NCBI GenBank assembly: GCA_022559985.1
Contig: JAFJTR010000094.1
Span: 1-64,000, forward strand
Direction: 5' to 3'
DNA: 64,000 nt
DNA from: Parastagonospora avenae f. sp. tritici 18332-5
Lineage: Eukaryota > Ascomycota > Dothideomycetes > Pleosporales > Phaeosphaeriaceae
Of this stretch, positions 45,012-56,853 are shown piece by piece (position 1 is the stretch's first letter; each line of letters starts with the position of its first letter). A program made the position numbers and the translations under genes. The notes under the pieces are model-generated. The model did no database searches and had not been told where the DNA came from. It saw only the letters and a program-made list of their open reading frames with translations.

Positions 45012-46680
45012 TTAGCGGAGGGAGAAACCCTTCCTCTTGCCCTTCTCTTCTATCGGCCGCCCTGACTCGATGCGGGACTTCTTCTCTTCCAGCTCCATGC
45101 GCTGGCGGTCGAGTTGGTCCTTCATCTCCTTGTGTCGGGCGTACAGCTCCTCTTCGCTCTGTCGCAGCTTGCTCTCCTTCTCCTGCACCTTCTGCTGGAA
45201 GACCATCTTCATCTCCATCTCCATCTTCTGGAGCTTCTGCTCGTGCAGCGAGCGCTCCTCTTCCTGCTTGACCGCCGGGTTGACCTCCTTGAAGACGGTC
45301 GAGTCTTGCTGGACACCCATGGAAGTAAGCTTCTCGGATCGGTAGTTCTCGTAGAGCGCATTGTTGGTGTTCTCCTTGAGCTCCTCCATATGGGTGCGGA
45401 TCAGCATTTGTCGTAGCTTGACAAAGTCGCAGTGCTCCTCGTTGTCGACCTCGACGACACCCCATGGAAGCTGTCGGCCCCTAACCTTGCGGCCATCTGG
45501 GGTGGTTACCTCGGTGTTGGAACCGACCACGGCGAAGGGAACTTTGCTCATGATCTCCTGGTTCTCGGCAATGGTCTCCTCGTCGTCGAGCTCGTAGCGG
45601 GGGCCCTCGAAGATCTGGATCTTGTGGTACGCAATGTCGGCAAGAATCTAGGTGTTGTCAGCTGATGCTCGTGTGATGACTATGAATCTACTCACCCTCT
45701 TCTTGTAGTTGTCGAGGTCGTCGTCAGTCACGGTGTCGGCCTTGGCAATGACGGGAATCAGGTTGACCTTGGTGTGGAGCTTCTTCATGACCTCAATGTC
45801 GAGGGGCTTCAGGGAGTGGCCAGTGGGTTGGATGAAGTAGACAACAGCGTGGATGCGGTTGTCGACAACGTTCATGCGGTTGACCTTGTTCTCGGCCTCG
45901 AGGTAGGCATCGAATCGCTGCTCAATGTTCTTGACAATGGGATCCCAAGACTCATCGTTGTTGATGAAGTCGCCAAAGCCGGGGGTGTCGACAACAGTCA
46001 ACCTCAGACGGACGCCGTTCTCTTCGATGTCGGCGCTGATGGACTGTACGGAAACAGTCTTGGAGATGTCAAGGGACGGGGGCTTGCGCTCCTTGGGCGG
46101 GTATAGCGAGGTGTTGAAAAGAGTGTTTACTAGGGTAGACTTTCCGAGGCCAGACTCGCCTGCGTGTTATGTTAGTCCGTTGCCGCTCCACTAGCAGAGA
46201 TGACACGTACCGACAACCATGACGTTGAAGTTGAAACCCTTGCGCACACTTTTGCGGTGCCATTGATTTGGCAGGTTCGCGAAACCAACGTAGCCGGTCA
46301 GCTTCCGGCGCACGATGTTCATGTCGTTGGCCATGGCGGCTGCGGCCTTGGGGTTCTTCGCGGACACAGTCTGGGGGGCTTGTGGCTGGCCGTTAGACCT
46401 CTCGTCCATGTCGAATGGGCCGCTCGAGGAGGTGGGAGGTGATGGAGAGGCACGCGTCGGGGCGACGGGGGATGCGAGATTCGCTTCTGTATGTGTTGTT
46501 AGCCCCTGCCGCAAGAAATATCAACAACCGGCGGCGAATGCGGCAGTAGCAGCCATTGGACTGCGAACTGCTGCACCGAGCTGCCGCACCAATGTGCCCT
46601 GCCGCAAAATATGTCTAGCACCGCTAGCTTGGTGCCACGGTGCCCGGCCGGGAATGAGGTTGGGAGAGCTCCTTACCCAT
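45012..46680 (-). CDS. aspB: Septin, CDC3/AspB group
   Basis: Exons 46680-46677, 46486-46211, 46159-45696 and 45647-45012 give 459 aa. The proposed first exon is only 4 nt (ATGG) before GTAAGG; the alternative is translation from an ATG inside exon 2 (MDERSNGQ). Septins are GTP-binding proteins that assemble into hetero-oligomeric filaments at septa, hyphal tips and branch sites. The polybasic membrane-binding stretch ([10 protein letters not shown]) precedes the P-loop GESGLGKS near residue 94. DTPGFGD lies near 150, AKAD near 232, and the septin unique element ([10 protein letters not shown]) further on. The last 110 residues are a coiled coil ([17 protein letters not shown]). [17 protein letters not shown] marks the Cdc3/AspB class. 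Confidence 0.9.
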
Positions 46681-47594
46681 GATGTAAATAGAACCGCGGG
46701 TGCAGACGAAGTGTCGTCAAGTGAGAGACTCCTGCAGGATGAGCGCGATGTCAGCGGACTTGTCCAATTGGCGATGGTGCTGGCTGTGGAGGCTGCGAAA
46801 CAATATATTGTGCAGCGACGCGACCCCAAGCAAGAACCTGGAGAAATCGTGAAACGCGGCTTCAGGAGAGTTTGGCGTACCAGGCAGCGGTAGGTATGCT
46901 CTCGAGTGATGGATGCACTCAAAGCAATGGGGCGAGGAGATGCAGAGGGTGCAAGTGATAATGGCGTGGTGTTGGGTGGAGAGAGCGAAGCTGGGAAGGA
47001 AGTCGTGGTGCGCTTCGTCTTGCTGGAGGAAAGGGGTCCGCGCAGGGATTGGAGAGCAACGTCGAAGAAATGGGCGCTAGACCGAAAACTCCCCGCCTTG
47101 ACCTCAGCGCGCAGACATGTGTGATTACTTGTGGGAATTGATATGCATTCACTCGAGAGGAGGGGAGGTGAGTTGATGGCTGAACAATTGACAGGTTGCA
47201 GCTGCGTTGGAGGAGATTTCTGTGCGCTGCTGCTGTACCCGCGCGGAGGAGTCGCGTACTGTTGCGCTCTCTCGAAGCGGAAGTCGTCACGTGTGACAGC
47301 TGCTCGGTAATTATGGGCAGGAAGGCACGAGCAAGCACGTTGTGTCTACCTGATAGTGTTGAGCACTGTGGAATCAACATGTCGAGAGCCTGCAGCGAAC
47401 ATCTCACGTGTCTGTCAAGTGTAGCCCCATAGGCGGCGTATGCAACACGGTGGGTCATCGATTCTGTAAAGCCTATCCAACCACAACGCCACCAGCCATG
47501 TACCTCAACGACTATCTATCCAGCCCAAGACGCCTAAGCAATGCAGTCCAAAAGGGTATTGTGCGCAAAATCCAAATCAACGCCTCAGCTACTA
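46681..47594. other. Intergenic, upstream of the septin gene
   Basis: Promoter of the septin gene and 3' flank of EXO70. Frames of 130-190 codons on both strands overlap and show no domain, so I do not call a gene. Confidence 0.5.
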
Positions 47595-49518
47595 CTATGC
47601 AAAGCTGGACAATGCCTTGACCAGCTCGCTCTTGTCGTACTTGACGTACTTGCCCTTCCCCTTGTCAATCTCGCGGTACCGGTCGTAGAAGCGGATGTAC
47701 AGCGGCTCGATGATGTTCTGTACTTCCTTGCTCAGCTGATTTCGCACTTCAGGCTCCATTGCGTAACCCTTGTGGCTCGCGACCAGCGCGTCGAAGCTCG
47801 TGTTGAAGTTCTTGAACTTCTCCTTGATGGCGTCCTTGTCTTTCGAGCCGAGGGCCTTGACGATGGCTGCGGAGTCCAGACCGCCAGACTGTGGCCGCTC
47901 CTTGCTACGATTCGTGTACTGCACGTCAAGCAGGTGTCCGGACGGCTCGCGCCATGCCTCGAGGTACATTGCCGTGCCCTGCTTGCGCCAGTCGACCATC
48001 TTCTTGGAATTGATGTCCAAGAGGGGCGCCAGCTCTGAAGAGCGGATCATGCGTATCACGATCGCAACATTGTTCGCGATGAAGATGCCCTGCAAGTTCT
48101 TGCCTTTCAGCAGCGCCCTGGCCTTTGCAGTAAGATTTGATAGTAGTGTGTCGATGGTGTCGGTTGCGTACGATCCGAAAAGCTTTATAGAGTCGGGCCC
48201 AACGTCTAGGGTAGTCGACGAGTTGTTCGCCGAGCCAGCATTCCAGCCTCCTTCACCGAGTGATGCCAGTATGGAGGACAAGGGCTCCAAGTAGTTGGTC
48301 ATCTCCTGCAGACGTCGCATCGTCTCCGTAGTGATTGGCACCGCTCCGCCGTCGATAGGCAATGCGATCAGGCTCTGTGTTTTGCTTCTTACATCATCCA
48401 GCAGTTTGCCCATTGACATCTTCGACGTTTCCCGCACCGGCTTGACGCTGTCATAGATCTGACCCTTGAGAGCTCCTGTCGTATCCTGCAGTCGGATAGA
48501 CAGGCGCCTAACCATGCCGCAGATTTCGTATCCCAAGAAGCAGTCGGTCAGCAGGTTCTTCTGGATGTGTCCGTTCAACTCGCGCAGCGTCTTGCTGAAC
48601 TCGCCCAATGGTTCCTGGCAAGTCGCCTCGCAGACGGAGCTCCACTCTTCCCGTGGGAAGATGTTTGTGATGTTGTCATACTCGGCCACGAAGATGCCCT
48701 CTATCGCTGCGACGTACGTGCCAATGCCGTTCGTGCCCTTCTTGTACAGCGCATCAGCCTGCAATTTCCTCGCCGTGCTGATGGATGCTTGTGCGAGACT
48801 GGCAAGCGAGCTTTCGAGGTATCCTCCGCGCACGTCTGCGTATATCCGTTGGGTAGGTGTCTGCGAAACGTCTGTTTGCGATAGCTGGCCAAATGACTTG
48901 GAGATGTGAGCGTTAATGGCGCGCAGGGTCGAGAGCTTCTCTGGGGCAACGAGAGGGAACGGGTTGTCTGTAGCATGTTAGTGTAGACCTTCGATTGTCT
49001 GCAGACGACGTACTCTTAGCGACATATTCCAGCGGTTGCACCTTCTCGCGGGAGCAGTCGTTCAGTATGCCTCGGAACACATCCTCCAGCTGCTTGTTGC
49101 CCAGCTTGAGGAGCCCTGCGAGCTGCGCCACGGCCTTCTCATTGGATCGAAGATTGGTGCGCTTGAGGTCGGTGAGGGCGATTGCAGTGCGGTCCAGCGA
49201 AGCAATGTAGTCGCGAAGGTCTCCTCTGCCAGGCCCTGCGCGAATGACGCGCTCCTCGCGATCCGTCTGTTCGCGCGGGGCTCTGAGCCTCTCGATAGCC
49301 TCGATGACCCTGTCAATGTTCGTATTGGCGATCTGCAGCTTCTGGGTGTTGCCGTATATCGGGCTAATCGCTTCCTGCACTGCCTTTCCGCTGGCATCCA
49401 GTCTGTTGACGCTGGCCTGGATCTTCTTGGTGAGCGTCTTCATCTTGTCCATGTTTGCGAACAAGACTTCGACCTCTGCGCTCTCCTCCGCCAGCGCGGC
49501 TTTGCGTGGGGCGACCAT
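47595..49518 (-). CDS. EXO70: Exocyst subunit Exo70
   Basis: Two exons, 49518-49014 and 48967-47595, with a 46-bp GTACGT...ACAG intron, give 625 aa, close to yeast Exo70. The exocyst tethers secretory vesicles to the plasma membrane at growing tips and septa; Exo70 binds phosphoinositides and Rho GTPases. The N-terminal coiled coil (VEVLFANMDKMKTLTKKIQASVNRLD) and the PLEYV/NNPFPLVAPEKL region are typical. The Pfam Exo70 domain runs from about residue 250 to the end, with IFIANNVAIVIRMIRSSEL, FKNFNTSFDALVASHKGYAM, and the C-terminal FYDRYREIDKGKGKYVKYDKSEL membrane-binding patch. Start ATG 49518 was chosen over a longer frame that opens with TTG. Confidence 0.95.
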
Positions 49519-50182
49519 GGTAGCTACCCCGGGGGTTGACGAGGGGAAAGAACGCAGCGCAGCTGTCGGCGATGGCTGGCGCGGTGGTAATAATAATTCT
49601 ACGGTGAGAAGGGGATAATTATATTTTGCGACCAAGAAATGAAGCTACGGACATAGTAGCGAGGGGCCGCACAAGTTAGCTGGTGTAAGAGTTGGCGTGG
49701 GGATGCTTGCGGAGAGCTGGACCGTGGTAGCGGAGCTATGACGACCAGGGTCTTGCTGCCTCAGCCGCTGAACCCCTTCACATGTTCACAGCACAATTAA
49801 TCCGTTACAACTAGGACATTCCTTCTTATACAAATTTTCATTGTTCGCTCTTAGTTATCTGCATGCTACACTTCCTGTATCGGTATTACAGAGTGTCAAT
49901 GATCTGATGAATAGCAAGGGATTAGACTGGTGGGTAGAAGGAAAAGAGAAAATTCCTCGAGAGATCTGACTGGCAATGGTTGAAACCAGAACGACCTCAG
50001 AGATTCCCGTGATGAAGCAAGATCGCACATTTGTAGTGCTTCAGTGACCCTCATTTGTCGATGACAGAACAAGAAGATGGCAAGGAAAAGATCTCCAGAC
50101 TCAATGAAGTTGAAAGAATTCGGAGCCCTCTGTACTGCTAAGCTCGCCTGCACATATTCTCCACCGCGTCCAGAAACGAATT
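49519..50182. other. Intergenic, no gene seen
   Basis: EXO70 promoter. A minus frame at 49896-50153 lies just downstream of the dynamin-like remnant but has no recognisable feature. Confidence 0.45.
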
Positions 50183-52514
50183 TTACTTGATGCGTTGTGG
50201 ACGGGAGGTGATTTTGTTCTTCCTCTGGGTTATAGCGGACAGCTGAAGAGTGCGAGAGGAACTCCTAGCAGCTGGACGGGCTGCATTATGCTCAGCCTGG
50301 GCCACCTGAACAGTGTAACCTTCTTCGACTCCCGGGAATTGCTGCTGGACCAAGGTGAGTCGCTCCTGGAAGTCGGGCAGCAAAGCACGTAACTGCTCAC
50401 GAACCGTACGAGCGGTCGATCGAATGTTGGATGTCTCGTAGAAGGGCTTGAATGAGCGAGTCCAGGAAAACGGCAAGATCGTTTGTACGTGCAGTCATAT
50501 CTGTGCTCCACGCATCGATCTAATCTCACATAACCTCTGAGACCTGTAGGTTCAGACTCATGCCGGCTTTGACGCAAGACGTTAAGTTGCCATATAAGGC
50601 CAACATCAGGTGTACAGTTTTCCAGTGGCAAGATCTCCAATAATCTATGGCTTCTATAATGCCAAGGGAGATGTTTCGCTCGTCCATGGAATTCCAAGGC
50701 GCCGTTATGCGTTCTTTGGGTAGGCTTTCAGCGAGACCATGTAGATGTGTTCGCCAATGCGGGATCGCGTTTGCTATCGACTCCCGCATGTCTGCGTACC
50801 CAGCATCTTCGGAAAACTTTTTCAGGATGCGAAGAATCTTGTCAACAATAGATGAAAGAGTAATGAAGATGTGGTTGTATAAAGTTCGATGATTGGTGCT
50901 TGCATTCAAGCTCAGCAACAGCTGGCGAAGGGCAGGTATGCCTGTTCCTGCAGCATCGAGTTTAGGCAGCTCGCCCCTGTCAGAGTCAATATTTAGCATG
51001 TATTGTGCAGCTGATAGAGCAATGCCATCGATGTCTTCCTGTCGCATTGAATCCCTTACTCTCTCCGTCTCACGGCAGATGTAGGCCAATCTTGCGACTT
51101 GAAGGACGTCGTCCTTGTACTGCTGTACATGTGCTTAGCCTTCGTCAGGATCTCTCGAGAGGCGCGTGACATCCGCCAGACGACGCTTAAGGGATGGGAA
51201 GGGGTGGGAAGGGGTGGTTACGAACTTTCGCGATAGTACTTTTGATCTCGTTAACCATACGCTGCAGGAGCCATTAGCTATATTCTGCGCATTCTTGATT
51301 CTATACTTACGTCAGATCCGTTCATAGCCAAGGCAGTCCTGAAACTGCCATTGCGGCGCACAATCGAACGATTGATGTATGCTTGCTGCACCTTGTTGGA
51401 CAGAACCCGGACACATGGCGTAACGACTATTTCAAAGTCTACTAGCTCACGAAAAGTGTCGATAGACGCGGTTCGTGTTTGGTTTGCATCACCATAACCT
51501 TGAAGAGGTTAGCATGTAATAAAGCAGTCATGCTGAAGCGGAAGTACCTGGCAAATCTATCAACTCGATGTTGTTCATGAGAATGATGTGACCGGTGGCA
51601 ACTCAAATAGCAAGCACAAATGGCCAGTGCATATTTGCCAGAGCACATGCCTCCGTAAGCTTCTCGTCTGGAATGTTTGAGTGGGGGTTCAACTGGGCGC
51701 GTGCGTCTGCGAGACGCAGTCGCACTTGATCGAGACAGATGGCCTCGAATTCCCTGTCTGTAATGTCTCTAGTTATGAGCCAGAGATCCAGGGCTCGCTT
51801 GGTGCCGAAGTCGGTTTCAGTGTGGAATATGTTTTCGAAGAATTCTTTGGCAGTCATGGCGGCCTCCTCTTGAGACAAAACATCTTCGCCCGACAGTGGT
51901 GGGCTCCACTGATTGTCGTCGTTATGCGTCGGGCTTTTGTATCTGTCTTGTCCAAACCCTTCTCTCACATCATGGCCACAACGGGAATGAACAGCCGCAA
52001 AGTTCTGGATGTGTTCCTGAGTGACAAATACCATGTCAGGCTCAGCACATACATCAAAAGTAACATCGCTAAGTTGTGTATCGTCAGCAGCTCCTTCTTT
52101 GTACACAACGCGGATCACAATAGCGGTGCCAGCTCTGGTTCCACCGTCGACGATCGCAATGCAGCGTCCGAGAATTGCATTCAGCGTTGAGCTTCTACCA
52201 GAAGCCTGTTCTCCGACGAACGCCACGACGAACGGCTTGGGGCGGGGATCAATGCGGCCAAACTTAAGGGCGTCGTGAAAGTGTCAGATCTCGGCGTCAG
52301 CGGGAGCATATTGCTGAACGAGCGGGACCAGTCCAGAGCACATGTGATCAATGGCCCGATTGATGTTGTCATGTTGAAGGGGATGCCATTCATCGGCTGG
52401 CAACTCTTCGGTACTGGGATCATAGACAGCATTCTGCTGGTTGAGCGAAGTGCAATCCTGCGCGTCAAGCCAGTCGCGATAATGGGGACATCCGGTAACT
52501 GATTGCGCAGACAT
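50183..52514 (-). pseudogene. Dynamin-like large GTPase, broken by nonsense mutations
   Basis: From ATG 52514 (MSAQSVTGCPHYRDW) the minus strand reads a dynamin-type GTPase. The P-loop is GEQASGRSST (Lys replaced by Arg), and the G3 box is DLPGYGD, formed across a clean intron at 51547-51499 with a TGCTAAC branch site. Two further introns (51310-51262 and about 51225-51123) also splice in phase. The stalk continues (YKDDVLQVARLAYICRETERV) to about 50183. In-frame stops lie at 52284-52286 (TGA), 51603-51605 (TGA), 50526-50528 (TGA) and 50520-50522 (TAG), and a one-base shift occurs near 50476. Everything else is open, so the loss looks recent. Intact relatives act in membrane remodelling or interferon-Mx-like roles; here the function is unknown. 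Confidence 0.75.
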
Positions 52515-53432
52515 GGCGACCTTTTGGTAGCTTAGTAGAAAACAAGCAGTGCGACAACAATTAGCATACCATAGTGAGGCAATAGCCGTGAGCAATGAGT
52601 AGTTGTCGTATGAAGAGGTTTGATAAACCCAGGCGTAGGACGTGGTGCAGCTAAATAACAGAAATGGTCGCATGGTAGAGGAATGGGGAGGCGGCTTGAT
52701 CGCAATTGAACTATTGTATTGCAGGTGCCAAGTCCTGGTGACAGAGAAAGAGAGATCAGAGGACAAACGGAGTACATGTGAAGGTGAGTTCAAAGGTGAA
52801 GCAGGATCATTGAGAGCAGCGCCGAGAGGCGTAAACTGGATATGTCATGACTGGTAAACACCATGGACAAGCAGCAAGGCAATGCGATCTAGATCGAACG
52901 AAATCGTGAGGACCATCATGTGAAGACGAGGTCTGAGATGTCGGCTTTCTATGATAATTGCCGTGGTTGCAAAACCTGGGAATGCGTACCCCACAGCGCT
53001 CGTGGTGAAGGACATGTCGGACCAGATAATGGCAACAGACAGCTCATGTGATCGGCTGGAGAACAAGCATGCAGGCGAGTCGCATATCCGAAGCTTTTCT
53101 GAAGATTGTCTCCCGCAGCAGCGACATGGCTGCGGAAGGCTTGAGATGTGGGGGGCGGTGATGTTCAGCCGCACGGGGGTGGGGCCTGGATGTGTGGTTC
53201 CTGGCGGGCCTTGGCATACCTCATGCGGGCGATTTTCCCTGATGGGCAAAAACCTGAATGGCATGTGCGCGGGACGATTGCGGCCTTTCATCTGACAACG
53301 CCCATCGTCATGCTTGTCGCATAGTAGCCGCATACTTGGAACCCGCCCAATTGGGCCTGTTGCGCCGCCTTTTGTGTCTTCTGCATCTGTCTCTACCATC
53401 CACCGCTCGTTTTATTCCGCTTCCACTCGTTC
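52515..53432. other. Intergenic between divergent genes
   Basis: Promoter region for the dynamin-like remnant (minus) and the phospholipase gene (plus). Overlapping frames show no domain. Confidence 0.5.
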
Positions 53433-55982
53433 ATGGCATTATTGACACGTGCACGCGACTTGCGCCAGCTCTGGCTGCGGGGGACGCGTCGAGGGTACGT
53501 TCCTGTCATTTTCTTTGAGTGATGCAGCACGTGGGGCTAATTCTCCAGGATACACACCAAAAGGCCGACCCCTCGCACCTCGAATGTCGCCTCTCTGAGC
53601 CTACGCTATGGCCCGCCCTGTCTTGCAGCATGCGCTGCAGCTGGCTACCTCTCGACCGCACCCTCGCCGTTCCCGCTATCCCGCCCAATCCGCCTCGATG
53701 CATCCTCGGCATGGTCTTCTTGGGTCCCAAGCATGATCTCTGGCAATCAGAAACAGACTGCACCAACATCTGCCGGAGCCGCTGAGGAAAAGATCAACGA
53801 GCAAAACAAGGACAAGCCCGGAGAGCAGGATGCACCACCACAAGCACGCAGCTCAAACGGGGACAGCGAAGACCAGGCTAACAACAGCGGCGACTCGGAG
53901 TCCAGTTCTGCATGGCAGACAATCAAGAACAGCTTCCCCAGCCCGCCAGACATCAAGTCAGCGTCGTCCATCAGCGACACCTTGATCGACATGGTCATTC
54001 CGGCATGGGTGAAGATGATGCCTGGCTTCATACGGAAACTGCAAGACGAGCTGTCTATGGCACCAGGGTCGCTGGCCGAGGAGATCTGGTCGGACGCCAA
54101 CAACCCCGAGGCAAACCCGGAGATCGTCTGGGACGCTTCCGTGCGCATCTCGGATGAGCTGTGCAAGGAAGAAAAGGCATTTCTGCAGAAGAGGGCCCAC
54201 TTCACCAAAGCCGCTCTCGCACGCTACCTTGACATTCCTGAAGACACGATACACCCCGACGACATCCCCATCATAGCCATGTGCGGGTCTGGCGGAGGGC
54301 TGCGAGCGCTTGTTGCAGGCACATCGTCATACCTCTCCACCAAAGAGCAAGGCCTGTTTGACTGCGTCACATACACGGCAGGTGTTAGCGGGAGCTGCTG
54401 GCTGCAGACACTCTACTACTCGGACATTACCGGACAGAGTCACGCACGTCTGATCCGACATCTGAAGAATCGACTCGGCGTCCACATTGCCTTCCCGCCC
54501 GATGCGTTGGAGCTCCTCGTCAGCGCCCCCACCAATAAGTATCTCCTAAGTGCCTTGGTCGAGAAGGCAAAGGGAATTCCTGAGGCCGAGTTTGGTATCG
54601 TCGACATCTACGGCGCGCTTCTTGCAGCGCGACTCCTCATTCCGAAGGGTGAGCTGTCCGTCAGTGAGTATGACTTCAAAGTCTCCAACCAAAGGCGCTT
54701 CACTGATGACGGCTCCAATCCCCTACCCATCTACACCGCAGTGCGACACGAGATCCCACTGGCCGAGCAAGCTAGCATGACCGACAGAGTGGCCGCTGAG
54801 GCGAAAGCGAGAAGAGAAGCCTGGTTCCAGTGGTTCGAGTTTACGCCCTACGAGATGTGGTGCGAAGAGCTCTCGGCCGGCATTCCAACATGGGCAATCG
54901 GACGCCAGTTTGACAAAGGACGAACAGTCTGGCGAGACAACGGTCTTGCTCTTCCAGAAGTGCGCGTGCCACTGCTCATGGGTATATGGGGGTCTGCCTT
55001 CTGCGCAACGCTATCACACTACTACAAGGAGATCAGGCCGGTACTGACTGGTCTTACCGGATTCAGCAGTCTCGATTCCATGATATCTGAACGCGACGAC
55101 GACCTCGTCAAAGTACATCCCATCGACCCCGCATCCATTCCCAACTACGCTCTCGGTCTACGCGAGTTCCTGCCACCATCGTGCCCAGAGAGCATATTCG
55201 AGCAGAAGAACTTCCAATTTATGGATGCTGGCATGAGCAATAACCTGCCAATCTACCCTCTCCTCCGCCCCGGCCGCGACGTTGATATCCTCGTCGCCTT
55301 CGATGCCAGCGCCGACGTCCGTACAGACAATTGGCTCAAAGTCGCCCAAGGCTACGCCCGCCAACGCGGCATCAAAGGCTGGCCCGTCGGCGCCGGCTGG
55401 CCTCCTGAGGATGAAACCATGGAAGAGCTCCAAGACGACCTCGACAAAGCCCAAGCCAAGTCCGAACAGCAAGCAGAATCTAAGATCTCAGAGGCCCAGG
55501 AACAAGACGCCGCAGAAAAGTCGAAATCAACAAAGAATAAAGACCTCGGCTTCTGCAACGTTTGGGTCGGCACGACGGAAGAACGCATCGCAGAGCATGA
55601 ACCCTCAGATCCCTCCAAACAGGCCGAAGAAGACTGGGAACTCATGCATCCTTCCTCCGGCATCACGGTTATCTACTTCCCCTTCCTCGCCAACCCAAAA
55701 GTCCCCGGCGTAGACCCCAAGACGAGCGATTTCATGAGCACGTGGAATTTCGTTTACACGCCCGAGCAAATCGATGGTGTCGTCAACCTCGCGCGAGAGA
55801 ACTTTTCCGAGGGCGCGGACAGGACGAAGAGGACGGTCAGGGCGGTGTATGAGCGCAAGAAGAAGTTGAGGGAGCAGGGGAAGAAGGATGAGAGGGAGCG
55901 GCGGTGGAGATGGAAGTTGAAGCAGGGCAGGGTTAGGGGGAGTAGGGTTGGGGGGAGTGAGCAGGGGGATCAGTTTAGTTGA
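53433..55982 (+). CDS. plaA: Cytosolic-type phospholipase A2 with mitochondrial-type N-terminus
   Basis: Two exons, 53433-53494 and 53549-55982, with a GTACGT...CCAG intron of 54 bp, give 831 aa. The small first exon encodes MALLTRARDLRQLWLRGTRRG, an Arg-rich amphipathic leader without acidic residues except one Asp, as in mitochondrial presequences, followed by a short Ala-rich hydrophobic stretch near 50-60. The frame is open across the join to the ATG at 53733, which would otherwise be taken as start. The catalytic part is the cPLA2/lysophospholipase fold (PF01735): CGSGGGLRALVAG, nucleophile GVSGS with Ser near 301 and DAGMSNNLP with Asp near 580, forming a Ser-Asp dyad. It cleaves fatty acids from phospholipids. 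Aspergillus PlaA is reported as mitochondrial and of similar length. Confidence 0.9.
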
Positions 55983-56853
55983 TGATAGTGCTGGCGGGAG
56001 GGACTGGTTGGAGGCGAGGCGCATTATACCCATTTGGATCGAGAATGACATGAGATTGTGTTTATGATTATGGCGCTCATTGATCCGGCGTGACGATTTG
56101 AATTCGTGCTTTTAATAATTACGTGCATGTGGTGTGGTGCTTCGCTCTCGGCCAATACCATTTTTCCCAGTCCAAAATGCTGCATCAAAACCATGCGAAA
56201 ATTCATAACTCATCAACAGCACATCTGGTCTCGATGACGTTTCGTCGAAAGCGTCCCACGATATAGCTCTACGTGACGATACCATGCTTCGAAAAATCTA
56301 TCCCTGTTTATGACTACTCATGAGTGATGCGTGACTGCTTCCCCGTATCCAAATTTCTTCCGGCATCATGTGAAACACACTACGCCTGAAACCATCGCAT
56401 GATTGAAGTCTGCGATGAGAAGCTGTAACTTTGGAGGATTGGCAATGCTCAAGTCGATCATCACGTTGAGCGTGGACGAGAGCGTTGCGATGTTGTGGAA
56501 TAGCGGACTGGAGACACAACGCCAATCAACAAGAAAATTCAGCATAATCGAACAACACGTGCAATCGTTATGGAAGTTTGTTACAAGTGACCTCTAGATG
56601 ATTATATGATTTTTGGGAAATTAAATTGTTGTGGTGTTCGGTTATGTCGCCGCGATCAGGCGAGACGAATTTCTCCGGGGCGATCATAAAGCAAGAGACA
56701 AAGGCAAGCTATGAGTACAACCATCGCGTGCAGAATTCAATAAGGAAGAATTTTGCTGGTGTATTAGAAAACGCATACGCTCGCCATAAATCCGCCACCT
56801 CCACGCCCTCCAAGTCTATGTACACACCCATCCCCACGCCCTCCCTTCATCTT
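55983..56853. other. Intergenic between convergent genes
   Basis: 3' flanks of the phospholipase and the reductase-like gene. No gene seen. Confidence 0.5.

Noticed and set aside
46315..46922. Frames of 133-192 codons on both strands upstream of the septin gene
   Set aside because: They overlap the septin's first exons and intron and show no conserved features.
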